From Sphingomonas sp. (GTDB lineage Bacteria > Pseudomonadota > Alphaproteobacteria > Sphingomonadales > Sphingomonadaceae), in NCBI RefSeq assembly GCF_024508665.1, contig NZ_JANINP010000006.1:920001-984000 (forward strand): a stretch of 64,000 nt of DNA, given 5' to 3'. Below the pieces are notes generated by a model that was not told where the DNA came from, made no database searches, and was given only the letters and a program-made list of their open reading frames with translations. Both the position numbers and the translations under genes were made by a program. Of the stretch, positions 18,835-28,076 are shown piece by piece. Every line of letters begins with the position of its first letter. Within the stretch, counting starts at the first letter, position 1.

Positions 18835-19896
18835 ATGGCTGCCGCTATCGACGACGCGAAATTTCACGCCTTTGTCGGAAAGATGCTGGGCGATCTGGGC
18901 GGCGCGATGAGCGTGCCCACTGTTCGCCTCGGCCTCCGCCTTGGCCTGTTCGACGCTTTGGCCGACTCCCCCGCGACCGCCTCCGAGCTGGCCCGCCGCG
19001 CCGGCGGCCTGCACGAGCGTTATGTACGCGAATGGGCATTGGCGCAGGCCGCCAACGGCTATCTCGGCTACGACCCGGCCAGCGAGCAATTCAGCCTGTC
19101 GCCCGAACAGGCGATGGTGTTCCATCACCGCGACAGCCCGGTCTATCTCGCCGGCGCGCTCGAGCTGGTCGCCGCGATGATCGAGGCCGAGTCCAAGGTC
19201 GAGGAATGTTTTCGCGAGGGCAAAGGCGTGCGCTGGGGCGACCATGCCGGGTGCCTGTTCTGCGCGACGGGCGCTTTCTTCCGCCCGGGTTATGTCAACA
19301 ATATCGTCCAGGCGTGGCTTCCTGCGCTCGATGGCGTGGAGGCGAAGCTGCATGCCGGCGCGCGGGTCGCCGATATCGGCTGCGGTGTCGGGTTTTCGAC
19401 GCTGTTAATGGCGGAGGCCTATCCCGAGAGCAGCTTTGTCGGATACGACTTCCACGAACCCTCGATCGACGAGGCGCGGCGGCATGCCGGCGAGCATGGG
19501 CTGGGCGGTCGAGCGCGGTTCGAAGTGGCGGCGGCGAAGGATATCGCCGAGCAGGGCTTCGACCTGATCACCATGTATGATTGCCTGCACGACATGGGCG
19601 ACCCGCGCGGCTGCGCCCAGCATATGCACGAAATCCTCGCGCCGGGTGGCAGCTGGATGATCGTCGAACCGATTGCGGGCGATGCGCCGGAGCAGAACAT
19701 GAACCCCGTCGGCCGGCTCTATTACAACGCCTCGACGATGATCTGCGTGCCGACCTCACTCGATCAGGAAGTCGGTGAGGGCCTCGGCGCGCAGGCCGGC
19801 GAAGCCAAGCTGGCCGAGGTCATTCGGCAAGGCGGATTCGAGTCGGTCCGGCGTGTGACCGATGGGCCATTCAATATGGTGCTACAGGCGCGCTAG
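18835..19896 (+). CDS. SAM-dependent methyltransferase with N-terminal winged helix
   Basis: Predicted methyltransferase of 353 residues. The first 90 or so residues form a winged-helix region (LGLRLGLFDALAD, ASELARRAG), as in Rv2258c-like and plant O-methyltransferase-like proteins. The SAM-binding motif VADIGCGVGFST is at about residues 176-187, and FDLITMYDCLHDM gives the post-II motif. I chose ATG 18835 because GGGGAGA sits six bases upstream; an ATG at 18820 is also in frame. The substrate is unknown. It converges on the symporter gene with two bases between stops. Confidence 0.8.
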   Translation: MAAAIDDAKFHAFVGKMLGDLGGAMSVPTVRLGLRLGLFDALADSPATASELARRAGGLHERYVREWALAQAANGYLGYDPASEQFSLSPEQAMVFHHRDSPVYLAGALELVAAMIEAESKVEECFREGKGVRWGDHAGCLFCATGAFFRPGYVNNIVQAWLPALDGVEAKLHAGARVADIGCGVGFSTLLMAEAYPESSFVGYDFHEPSIDEARRHAGEHGLGGRARFEVAAAKDIAEQGFDLITMYDCLHDMGDPRGCAQHMHEILAPGGSWMIVEPIAGDAPEQNMNPVGRLYYNASTMICVPTSLDQEVGEGLGAQAGEAKLAEVIRQGGFESVRRVTDGPFNMVLQAR

Positions 19897-19898
19897 GG

Positions 19899-21479
19899 TC
19901 ACGAACGCGCCGCGCCGGCTCGGCCGTTTGCGTCGTGTCGTCCGCTCGGCGCGATGGCGATCGCGAACGCGATGGCGGTGCCGATACAGAGCTGGAACGG
20001 GAAGGCCAGATGGCACAGGGCCGCCGGCAGCCCGATCGCCGTCGCGATCGCCGATTGAAGCAACAGCACGGTGACGAAGCCGGCGATCAGCGAGGCAATC
20101 ACCGACCTGCTGTTCCCGCGCGGCGTCAGCACCGCGGCGAAATAGACGCCAAGCAGCCCGGCATAGGCGAACACCATCACCTGCAGCGCGAATTCGAGCA
20201 GGCCGAGCTTGGCATAATGCTGCCAATAAAAGGACAACACCGCGACCCCGAGCATCGCCACGCCGATGACGCCCATCCCGGCGCGGCCCGCCTGGACGTA
20301 ATGATATTCGGGAGCGGTGCCGCGCCGTTCCCGCCAGGGGCGATAGAAATCCTGGACCAGCACCGACGACATCGCGTTGAGCGCCGAATTGGTCGTCGCC
20401 ACCGCCGCCGCGACGATCCCCGCGGTGACCAGCCCGCGCAGCCCCGGCGGCAATTGCGTCAGGATATAGTGCATGAAGATGCTGATCTTCTCGCCGTCGA
20501 ACGCCTGGCCGGCGATCGCGGTGGCGCCGCCCATCAATTCGGCGCGATCGTAGAAGACGTGGAGCAACAACCCGATGGTGATGAAGATCGCCACCACCGG
20601 CACGGTTGCGAATACCGACCAATAGAGACTGCGCGCGCCGGTCTTCGCATCGCGGCAGGCCAGCAACCGCTGCGTGGTATCCTGGTCGAGGCCTGACGAG
20701 GCGACGTAGAGCAAGGCGATCCCGGTGACGATCGCCAGCAGCGAGAAAGGCTTGGACGGATCGAGCGAGAAGTCGAACAGGCGCAATTTGTCGACATTGC
20801 CTGGCGCGTGGGCGAGGCCCTGGAGGATTTCGGCATTGGTCGCCGGGATCGACAGGCGCAGGAACACCAGCACGCCGATCGCCGCCCCGAGGAAGATCAC
20901 GAACTGGAAGAGATCGATCCACAACACCGATCGCAATCCGCCGACAAAGGTCGAGAGGAAACTGGCGACGACCAGCACGCTCGCCGCGATCACGATCCCC
21001 TGCGCGCTGACGGTCGAGGTCATCACCATCGCCACCGCGATCGCGGCGAGATAGAGGCGCGCACCATTGGCCAATACGCGGCCGACCAGGAACATGGCGC
21101 CCGTCCAGCGCGTCGCCAGCATCCCGTAGCGCAGGGTCAGCAGCTCGTAGACGGTCGTCACGCGCGCGGCATAAAAGCGCGGGATCAGCACTTTCGCGAC
21201 GAAGATCGCGCCGATCAGTCCGCCGAGATTGGTGCCGAGATAGGTGAAGTCGCCATGATAGCCGAAGTCCGGCCCGCCGAGGAAGGTCGCGGCCGACTGG
21301 GTTGCCGACAGGACGGAGATGGCGGCGAGCCAGGCCGGCACATTGCCACCGGCGAGGAAGTACTCCTTCGCGGTGCCGGTATGCCGCGGCGTGAACCACC
21401 AGCCGCCGACCACCAGCAGCGCGATATAGCCCAGCATCACGGCCCAATCGGCCAGACCGAATGGCAGGGAAGTCGCCAT
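19899..21479 (-). CDS. sodium:solute symporter (SSS family)
   Basis: Inner-membrane Na+-coupled transporter of 526 residues with about 13 hydrophobic segments. LADWAVMLGYIALLVV opens the first helix, and SVLSATQSAATFLGGPDFGY is the usual helix-2 region. The gene begins in a TGATG overlap with namZ and is the last of a four-gene operon for muropeptide recovery. It is a good candidate for MurNAc, GlcNAc or anhydro-sugar uptake across the inner membrane, replacing the PTS transporter MurP of other bacteria. That role is inferred from context. Confidence 0.85.
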   Translation of the reverse strand: MATSLPFGLADWAVMLGYIALLVVGGWWFTPRHTGTAKEYFLAGGNVPAWLAAISVLSATQSAATFLGGPDFGYHGDFTYLGTNLGGLIGAIFVAKVLIPRFYAARVTTVYELLTLRYGMLATRWTGAMFLVGRVLANGARLYLAAIAVAMVMTSTVSAQGIVIAASVLVVASFLSTFVGGLRSVLWIDLFQFVIFLGAAIGVLVFLRLSIPATNAEILQGLAHAPGNVDKLRLFDFSLDPSKPFSLLAIVTGIALLYVASSGLDQDTTQRLLACRDAKTGARSLYWSVFATVPVVAIFITIGLLLHVFYDRAELMGGATAIAGQAFDGEKISIFMHYILTQLPPGLRGLVTAGIVAAAVATTNSALNAMSSVLVQDFYRPWRERRGTAPEYHYVQAGRAGMGVIGVAMLGVAVLSFYWQHYAKLGLLEFALQVMVFAYAGLLGVYFAAVLTPRGNSRSVIASLIAGFVTVLLLQSAIATAIGLPAALCHLAFPFQLCIGTAIAFAIAIAPSGRHDANGRAGAARS

Positions 21480-22723
21480 CAGTAGAGCAGATAGCGCGCG
21501 CGCCGCGCCTTGAAGCGGTTGAGGTCGGCCTGCCAGCCCATTGCGATCGTGCGCGGATCCTTGCCGGCCTTGATCTGCTCGAACACGGCGCGATTACGCA
21601 GCAGCCGGTCGACGCGATCGATCTGGAAAGTCGCGCCGTACAACTTCCAAAGCGCGGACACGATCTCCACGCCCAGCGCCGGCGCGTCGAGCCTGGTGCG
21701 GTCCTGGATCAGGATCTCGACGCCTTGAACGCGTTGCCCGGCAAATGGATAGAGCTTGTCGCTCGCCGCGACATAGCTGACCGGCAGGAAGCTCACGCCC
21801 ACAATCGCCCGCGCGTTGAGATAGGCGGCAAGCTCGGTCCCCCTGATCCATGGCGCGCCGAAGCGCAGGAACGGCGCGTCGCCCGGTCCCTTGATGTTGA
21901 CGTTGGTCCCTTCGAGCAACGCGGTGCCGGCATAGGCTGTCGCCTGGTTCACGCTGCGCAGATTGGGCGAGGGGTTGATCCACAGCAGTCCGGTATCGTC
22001 ATACCAGTCGCCTCGCTTCCATCCCGTCATGCGAACGACGGTCAAATCCGCGCCGATCCGCTCCTCGCCATTGAACATCCGCGCGAGCTCGCCGAGCGTC
22101 ATGCCCGGGCGCATCGGCTCGGGAAAAGGCGTGGTGTAATCCTCGAAACCGGTCGTGGAGACCGGACCCTGCACCGCGATGCCGTTGATCGGGTTGGGCC
22201 GGTCGAGCACGATCACATCAACCTTGTTGGCAGCCGATGCCTGGAGGAAATATTTGGTCAGCGTCTGGAACGTCCAGTAGCGCACGCCGACATCCTGGAG
22301 GTCGATTACTACGGCATCGAGCCCGGCGAGCTGCTGCGCGCTTGGATGCCGCTCGGCATCGGTCTTGCCGTAAAGGCTGACGATCGGCAGGCCGCTCGCT
22401 TTGTCGATCCGATCATCGATATCGGTATCGTCGGTCGCGGCATCGATGCCGTGCTCGCCGCTGAACAGCCGTACCACTTCGAGTCCCGGCACCGCGGCGT
22501 GGGCCTCGTCGCGCAGCACGTCGATCGTCCGGCGCCCCTGGCCGTCCCTGCTCACCGGATTGGCCAGTATGCCGAGCCGCAAACGCCCGCCATGGCGCGC
22601 GGCGATGGCACGCAACGGTGCGAAACGCTGGTCCTCCAGCACGTCGATCCCGGTGCGGACGCGCGCGACGGCGGGCGTCGCGGCGACCAGCGCGAGCAGC
22701 ACGAGGACCAGGCCGCGGATCAT
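21479..22723 (-). CDS. namZ: exo-beta-N-acetylmuramidase NamZ (DUF1343 family)
   Basis: Secreted glycosidase of 414 residues with a cleaved signal peptide (LVLVLLALVAATPAVA). NamZ releases MurNAc from the non-reducing ends of peptidoglycan fragments. DUF1343 hallmarks are visible: LFSGEHG, SLYGKT, VIDLQDVGVRYWTF, VLDRPNPI and EGTNVNIKGPG. It overlaps the upstream serine hydrolase by ATGA and the downstream symporter by one base. In Bacillus subtilis the homologue YbbC sits in the mur operon beside amiE and murQ, matching this cluster. Confidence 0.9.
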   Translation of the reverse strand: MIRGLVLVLLALVAATPAVARVRTGIDVLEDQRFAPLRAIAARHGGRLRLGILANPVSRDGQGRRTIDVLRDEAHAAVPGLEVVRLFSGEHGIDAATDDTDIDDRIDKASGLPIVSLYGKTDAERHPSAQQLAGLDAVVIDLQDVGVRYWTFQTLTKYFLQASAANKVDVIVLDRPNPINGIAVQGPVSTTGFEDYTTPFPEPMRPGMTLGELARMFNGEERIGADLTVVRMTGWKRGDWYDDTGLLWINPSPNLRSVNQATAYAGTALLEGTNVNIKGPGDAPFLRFGAPWIRGTELAAYLNARAIVGVSFLPVSYVAASDKLYPFAGQRVQGVEILIQDRTRLDAPALGVEIVSALWKLYGATFQIDRVDRLLRNRAVFEQIKAGKDPRTIAMGWQADLNRFKARRARYLLY

Positions 22724-23967
22724 TTGTTCGGATCGGCCCCGTCGAGGATCGACAGCACGGCGCTATGGATCGCCGGCCGCGCCTGAGCGATCAGCATGTT
22801 GTTGCGCGTCGGATTGACCCGATTGGTCAGCAGGATGATAAACGCGTCGCGATCGGGATCGATATAGATCGAGGTGCCGGTGAAGCCGGTATGGATGATC
22901 GCGTGCGGGGAGGCGAGCGGGCCGGCAAAACCGCCCGGCGTCGGCATGTCCCAGCCAAGCGCGCGTGAGCTGCCCGGCGGCAGGTTCTGCGGCGTTTCGA
23001 ACAAGGCGATCGTGCTCGCCTTGATCAGCCGCTTGCCGCGATAGCTGCCATGATTGAGGTAGAGCTGGGCAAGCGCCGACAGGTCCCGGGCAGTCGAGAA
23101 TAGTCCGGCATGGCCCGCCACGCCGCCCATCACATAGGCATTCTCGTCATGAACCACGCCGCGGACCAGCATGTGGCGGAAATTGTCGTCCTGCTCGGTC
23201 GGGGCAATGCGCGGCAGCAGCGCGCGCGATGGCCGGAAGCCGGTATCCTTCATACCGAGCGGGCCGAACACTTCGCGCGCAAGGAAGCGGTCGAGCGGCT
23301 GGCCGGACAGGCGCCGAACGATCTCGCCAAGCAGGATGATGTTGGTGTCGCGATACGCATATGCGGTCCCGGGCGGTGTCAGCGCGGGCGTGGCGTAGAG
23401 CTGGCGCAGCAGGTCCTGCCGATCCTTGGCGTGCCGCCATACGCCGTCCGCCGATTGCAGGCCCGAACTATGCGAGAGCAGGTTTCGGACGGTTATATTC
23501 TCGTGGCCCGGCGTCTCCCCGAATTCCGGCAGATACCGTGCCACCGGGACGTCCAGTTCGAGCCGGCCGCGGTCGTAGAGGATTTCGGCCGCGGTGGTCG
23601 TGCCGATCACCTTGGTCAGCGAGGCCAGATCGAAGATCGCATCGACCGGCATCGGCGGCGCATCGGGAGCGGAATCGATTCGGCCGAACGCCTTGAGCGC
23701 GAGCAGCCGGCCATGCTGCCCCACCGCGAGCACCGCGCCGGGAAAGGCCTTCTTCGCGACCCAAGCGTCGACCTCGGCGAAGGCAGGGGCGAAGCGCGCA
23801 TCCTGCGCAGACGTCGCGACGGTCAGTTGCCGGGCCGGAATGGTAGGCGAGGTGGCGGCCGGAACGGCCTGCCCGCCCAGCACAAGCACGCCAGCCACCA
23901 CGGCGAGCCAGCTGCGGCGCCGGATATGCACGCCGGTTTTCGCTTCTAGGGCCTGACGTTTATTCAT
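22720..23967 (-). CDS. serine hydrolase, beta-lactamase fold (AmiE-like)
   Basis: Exported penicillin-binding-like hydrolase of 415 residues. The N-terminal hydrophobic signal follows RRRSW. The catalytic SxxK is SLTK (about residue 117) and the KTG-like motif is HTGFTG. YRDTN is in place of the YxN element. Its Bacillus counterpart AmiE (YbbE) is an N-acetylmuramyl-L-alanine amidase of this family encoded next to namZ. By analogy this protein may strip peptides from MurNAc. An esterase activity is the alternative. It overlaps both neighbours by ATGA. Confidence 0.8.
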   Translation of the reverse strand: MNKRQALEAKTGVHIRRRSWLAVVAGVLVLGGQAVPAATSPTIPARQLTVATSAQDARFAPAFAEVDAWVAKKAFPGAVLAVGQHGRLLALKAFGRIDSAPDAPPMPVDAIFDLASLTKVIGTTTAAEILYDRGRLELDVPVARYLPEFGETPGHENITVRNLLSHSSGLQSADGVWRHAKDRQDLLRQLYATPALTPPGTAYAYRDTNIILLGEIVRRLSGQPLDRFLAREVFGPLGMKDTGFRPSRALLPRIAPTEQDDNFRHMLVRGVVHDENAYVMGGVAGHAGLFSTARDLSALAQLYLNHGSYRGKRLIKASTIALFETPQNLPPGSSRALGWDMPTPGGFAGPLASPHAIIHTGFTGTSIYIDPDRDAFIILLTNRVNPTRNNMLIAQARPAIHSAVLSILDGADPNK

Positions 23968-24833
23968 TCGCCGCCCAACCCTCTCGCTAGCAACAGCGCC
24001 CCGGACACCGGATCGCCGAGCGGCTCGACCAGGCGTTCGGCGGTGCGGACGCGGAGCCAGGGGCGCAGCCGCGCCGACAATCCGCCGACCAGCGCCAGGC
24101 GCGGGGCCCCGCGCGCGAAGATCGTCGCGATGAAGCGTTCGACATGGAGCACCGCGTCCTCGACGATCGACAGCGCGATCTCGTCGCCGGCCTCGGCATA
24201 ATTCATCACCAGCGGGGCGAAACTGGCATAGTCGCCCGGCGCCGCCTGATCCATCCAGGCGATCGCACGCAATGTGTCGTGCCGGAACTTCCCTGCGATT
24301 TCCTTGGACAATGGCGTGCGCTTGGTCCGCCCGTCCATCGCGCGCAGCGCGTGGCGCACCGCGCTCAGGCCCAAAGCGGCACCGCTGCCTTCGTCGGAGA
24401 TCGGGAAGCCATAGCCGCCGACCGTGAACCGCTCGCCCTTGATCTGGGCGAACCCGATCGATCCCGTGCCGAGCACCAGGATCGCGCCGTCCTGGCCATT
24501 ATGCGCGCCCAGATTGGCGATGGCGGCGTCGCTGTCGAGCATTATGCTCGCGAACGGAAAGTCGAGCGCGGCGAGTGCCTTCGACATGCCGGGGCGACGA
24601 ATGCCGGCAATACCCATGCCGGCGGCGACTTCGTTCCAGCGGCTTTCGGGAATTCCGGCCGCCTGCAGCGCCTCGGCCGTGACGCTCAGCAAACGGTCGT
24701 AGAGCGGATAGAGCCCCATGCGCGTGTTGGCGGGGCCGCCTTCGGCGCTGCCGAGCACCTGGCCGCCGGCATCGGTCACGCGCACGCGGCAATGGCTGCC
24801 GCCGGCATCGACGCCGAGATAGATTTCAGCCAC
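23964..24833 (-). CDS. BadF/BadG-family amino-sugar kinase (GlcNAc/MurNAc kinase-like)
   Basis: Predicted ATP-dependent sugar kinase of 289 residues from the ASKHA fold. YLGVDAGGSHCRVRV is phosphate-1, VLGTGSIGFA phosphate-2, and GYGFPISDEGSG a family hallmark; LVGGLSARL near the end binds adenosine. In Clostridium the related MurK phosphorylates MurNAc and GlcNAc. With MurQ encoded divergently, this kinase would supply MurNAc-6-phosphate. The start is GTG 24833, where similarity begins; the ribosome-binding site is weak, so it is uncertain. The stop overlaps the hydrolase start by ATGA. Confidence 0.8.
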   Translation of the reverse strand: MAEIYLGVDAGGSHCRVRVTDAGGQVLGSAEGGPANTRMGLYPLYDRLLSVTAEALQAAGIPESRWNEVAAGMGIAGIRRPGMSKALAALDFPFASIMLDSDAAIANLGAHNGQDGAILVLGTGSIGFAQIKGERFTVGGYGFPISDEGSGAALGLSAVRHALRAMDGRTKRTPLSKEIAGKFRHDTLRAIAWMDQAAPGDYASFAPLVMNYAEAGDEIALSIVEDAVLHVERFIATIFARGAPRLALVGGLSARLRPWLRVRTAERLVEPLGDPVSGALLLARGLGGE

Positions 24834-25071
24834 GCGCCATCGTCCCGGAAAGAGCAGGAATCCCGTCACGTGCCGTTCGAACTGCACTCGTGCCTGGCAT
24901 GTGCATGGCATTGCGGAAGGGCGGGGCGGTGTCGAGCCTCAATCTGGCGGGACTGTCGCCTCGGTTATAGGTGCTGTCATGCTGGTTATAGCGGCCGTGC
25001 TTTGCGCGGCCGGCCAGTGCCGGTAGTTGGGATCGTCACTCCCCATTCGCACTTTGCCTTCGAGGGCCCCG

Positions 25072-25968
25072 ATGCCGACCGAAACCGTTGATTCCCGCTT
25101 CGCTGATGTCGACCGCTGGCCGACCGTGTCGGTGGTGGAAACCATGCTCGAAGGACAGCTTGCCGCGATCGCCGCGCTCAAGGACCAGACCGGCGCCATC
25201 GCGGCCGCGGCGGACGCTGCCGCCACCCGGATGCGCAAGGGCGGACGGCTGGTCTATGCCGGCGCGGGGACCTCTGGACGGTTGGCGGTGCAGGACGGAG
25301 TCGAGCTCACCCCGACCTATAATTGGCCGTCGGATCGGCTCGTGTTCCTGGTGGCGGGCGGCACCGGGGCATTGATGCGCAGCGTCGAAGGCGCCGAGGA
25401 TAATGTCGCGGTGGCGCGGGACGAGGTGGCGGCGGCGGAGGTCGGCCCCGACGACGTCCTGATCGCGGTCGCGGCGAGCGGCCGTACGCCTTATGCGGTC
25501 GCGGCGCTCGAAGCGGCGCGGACGCGCGGCGCGCTGACGATCGCCATCGCCAACAATCCCGGCACGCCCTTGCTGGCGGCGGCCGACCATCCGATCGTCG
25601 CCGATACCGGCGCCGAGATCGTGGCGGGATCGACCCGGATGAAGGCGGGCACCGCGCAAAAGGCGGCGCTCAACATGCTCTCGACCGCGATCATGATCCG
25701 CTGCGGCCTCGTCCATCGCGGGCTGATGGTCAACATGCGGATTTCGAACGAGAAACTGGCCCAGCGCGCGCGGCGAATGGTGGCCACGCTGGCCGGCATC
25801 GACGAAGCCCGGGCGGAGGACGCGCTCGAACTCGCGGACAAGGATCTGAGGCGGGCGGTGCTGATCGCTCGCGGCCTCAGTCCGGAGGCTGCCGCCGTTC
25901 GGCTGGAGCGGGCCGGGGGTGATCTGGGCGAAGCGCTCGCGGACTTGAGGAAATCCGAAGCCGAGTGA
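25072..25968 (+). CDS. murQ: N-acetylmuramic acid 6-phosphate etherase MurQ
   Basis: Cytosolic lyase of 298 residues that cleaves the D-lactyl ether of MurNAc-6-phosphate, giving GlcNAc-6-phosphate. The SIS fold shows GAGTSGRLAVQDGVEL (about residues 61-76), the key phospho-sugar and catalytic region. AASGRTPYAV and STRMKAGTAQK are strongly conserved in MurQ. GAGGG five bases before ATG 25072 fixes the start. It is divergent from the kinase/AmiE-like/NamZ/symporter operon, so the MurNAc pathway is encoded as two facing halves. Confidence 0.92.
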   Translation: MPTETVDSRFADVDRWPTVSVVETMLEGQLAAIAALKDQTGAIAAAADAAATRMRKGGRLVYAGAGTSGRLAVQDGVELTPTYNWPSDRLVFLVAGGTGALMRSVEGAEDNVAVARDEVAAAEVGPDDVLIAVAASGRTPYAVAALEAARTRGALTIAIANNPGTPLLAAADHPIVADTGAEIVAGSTRMKAGTAQKAALNMLSTAIMIRCGLVHRGLMVNMRISNEKLAQRARRMVATLAGIDEARAEDALELADKDLRRAVLIARGLSPEAAAVRLERAGGDLGEALADLRKSEAE

Positions 25969-26011
25969 TTTCTCGGCATATATAGAGTTGAATGCAACAA
26001 GCCGAAGCGTC

Positions 26012-26099
26012 GCCCCGGCCTTGTGCCGGGGTCCAACCCTCCACACCGGAATCCAGCCGAGGTTGCACCTTGGATGCCGGAACAAGTCCGGCATGACGA
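26012..26099. repeat. paired hairpin repeat between converging genes
   Basis: GCCCCGGCCTTGTGCCGGGGTCC (26012-26034) and TGGATGCCGGAACAAGTCCGGCA (from 26071) each form a hairpin. They lie between murQ and the converging flavoprotein gene. The outline resembles the dispersed element at 15529. It may act as a terminator. Confidence 0.5.
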
Positions 26100-26141
26100 C
26101 CAAAGTTGATCGCAAACGATCCTAATTGACCGAGCGGTCGC

Positions 26142-27515
26142 TCAGCTCCCCTTTGCCTCCAATCCCAGCAGCAAGGTCGGGATCAATTCCGACACCGTAG
26201 GATGGACAGGCACCGCCCAGCGTAACGTGTCGAACGGCTCGTCCGCCGACATGGCGTCGAGAATGCCGTGGATCGCCTCGTCGCCGCCGGTCCCCAGGAT
26301 CGCGGCGCCCAGGATGCGGCGCGTCGCGCGCTCGGCGACGACTTTCATCATTCCCTTGGTTTCGCCCTTTTCGACCGCGCGGCCGACGCGGGTCATCGGG
26401 CGGGTCGAGACTAGAACGTCATGGCCCTTGGCCCGCGCTTCGGTCTCGGTCATGCCGGCGCGGCCAAGCGGCGGGTCGATGTACAAGGCATAGCCGGGAA
26501 CGCGTTGGCTCAGCCTGCGATCGCCGCCGTCGAGCAGGTTCGCCGCGACGATCTCGAAATCGTTATAGGCGGTATGGGTGAACGCGCCGCGTCCGTTGCA
26601 ATCGCCCAAGGCCCAGATGCCGGGGACGTTTGTCGCTAACCGGTCGTCGACGATGATATAGCCGCGCTGGTCGACCGCGACGCCCGCGGCATCGAGCCCC
26701 AGATCGTCGGTATTGGGCCGCCGCCCGACCGCGAGCAGCACATGACTGCCGATCACCTCGGGCTCGCCGCTGGCGCAATCGACGGATACCGCGACGCCGT
26801 CGGGATGCGGGCGAAAGCCGATGCAATTGGCGCCGGTGCGAACGGCGATGCCCTCATCTTCGAGGATCCCCTGGATCGCTGCGGAAATCTCCGGATCCTC
26901 GCGCGGTACCAGGCGATCGGCCCGTTCGACCACTGTGACGCTCGCGCCGAACCGGGCATGCATCTGCGCGAATTCCAGGCCGATATAGCTGCCGCCGATC
27001 ACGACCAGATGGCGGGGTATGGTGTCAAGCGCGACCATGTCGGTATTGTCGAGATAGGGTACCTCGCCGACGCCGGGCATGTCGGGCACCGACGCGCGTC
27101 CGCCGACATTGAGGAAGATGCGCGGCGCGCTGATCTCCACGCCGTCGACCGCGATGCTCGCGGGCCCGGTGAACCGGGCATGGCCGCGCAACAGCGTCAG
27201 CTGCTCCATGCCGCTCAGCCACTTCTCGTTATTGGTGCGGGCGTTGATCGTCACCTGATGCGCGCGCGCCGACACCGCGGTCATGTCGACGCTGATATCG
27301 CCCGTTATGATCCCCAGGTCGCGCCGCCGCGCGAGGTGGGCGGCGTAGGCGCTCGCGACCAGCGTCTTGGTCGGCATGCAGCCGGTATTGACGCAGGTAC
27401 CCCCGACCAGCTTGCGCTCGATCAGCGCGACCCGCATGCCGGCATCGGTCAATCGGCCGGCAAGCGGCGGTCCCGCCTGACCGGCGCCGACGATAATGGC
27501 ATCGTAATTGGTCAT
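26142..27515 (-). CDS. class I pyridine nucleotide-disulfide oxidoreductase (mercuric reductase-like)
   Basis: FAD/NAD(P) flavoprotein of 457 residues with a redox-active disulfide. IIVGAGQAGPPLA binds FAD, GGTCVNTGCMPTKTL has the CxxxxC disulfide, and VIGGSYIGLEFAQM binds NAD(P). WALGDCNGRGAFTHTAYND and HPTVSELIPTLL form the later FAD and interface segments. There is no N-terminal metal-binding domain and no C-terminal Cys pair, so true mercury reduction is unlikely. I chose ATG 27515 (GGAG seven bases upstream) over GTG 27521. Physiological partner unknown. Confidence 0.85.
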   Translation of the reverse strand: MTNYDAIIVGAGQAGPPLAGRLTDAGMRVALIERKLVGGTCVNTGCMPTKTLVASAYAAHLARRRDLGIITGDISVDMTAVSARAHQVTINARTNNEKWLSGMEQLTLLRGHARFTGPASIAVDGVEISAPRIFLNVGGRASVPDMPGVGEVPYLDNTDMVALDTIPRHLVVIGGSYIGLEFAQMHARFGASVTVVERADRLVPREDPEISAAIQGILEDEGIAVRTGANCIGFRPHPDGVAVSVDCASGEPEVIGSHVLLAVGRRPNTDDLGLDAAGVAVDQRGYIIVDDRLATNVPGIWALGDCNGRGAFTHTAYNDFEIVAANLLDGGDRRLSQRVPGYALYIDPPLGRAGMTETEARAKGHDVLVSTRPMTRVGRAVEKGETKGMMKVVAERATRRILGAAILGTGGDEAIHGILDAMSADEPFDTLRWAVPVHPTVSELIPTLLLGLEAKGS

Positions 27516-27676
27516 TGCCACGCTCCGAGGGCGGGGGACGGGGACGCACAGCTATACCAAGGCATCTCCCGGCTCCTTCTTGTCTCGATCGATCGTCTTC
27601 GCCATCGTCGACGGGTAGCCGCCGCGGCAGCAACACGCCATGACGGATTCGCCCCAATCATGCCGAGGAGCAGCAG

Positions 27677-28045
27677 ATGACCACGACTTGCGATCATCTC
27701 GATACGATCCAGACGGTAACCCCGCAAACGCTGGGCTGCGCGGAATGCCTGAAGAACGGCAGTTGGTGGGTCCATCTCCGCCTGTGCCGGACGTGCGGGC
27801 ATGTCGGCTGCTGCGACGATTCGCCGTTCCGGCACGCGACCGCGCATTTCCACGCCAGCGGTCACCCGATCATCGAAGGCTATGACCCGCCCGAGGGTTG
27901 GGGCTGGTGCTATGTCGACGAGGTGATGGTGGATTTCGGCGAGAGGACCACGCCGCAGCGTGGCCCGATCCCGCGCTTCATCGATGACGAGGGCCGGCTG
28001 ATTGCCTCCGCGATCCGCGGGCTGAAGCCGCGGATCGAGCAATGA
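27677..28045 (+). CDS. UBP-type zinc-finger protein
   Basis: Small 122-residue protein with a ubiquitin-hydrolase-type zinc finger. CDHLD, GCAECLKNGSWWVHLRLC, CGHVGCCDDS and HATAHFHASGHPII provide the expected Cys/His ligands. Bacterial members are often encoded beside thioredoxin-reductase-like flavoproteins, as here: the next gene starts 31 bases later on the same strand. The function of bacterial UBP fingers is not established; protein binding is likely. Confidence 0.85.
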   Translation: MTTTCDHLDTIQTVTPQTLGCAECLKNGSWWVHLRLCRTCGHVGCCDDSPFRHATAHFHASGHPIIEGYDPPEGWGWCYVDEVMVDFGERTTPQRGPIPRFIDDEGRLIASAIRGLKPRIEQ

Positions 28046-28076
28046 AGGCCGGGCCTATGATTGACGGGGACAAATA

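Noticed and set aside
26142..27515. Mercuric reductase as firm name for the disulfide flavoprotein
   Set aside because: No metal-binding domain, no C-terminal cysteine pair and no mer genes nearby.
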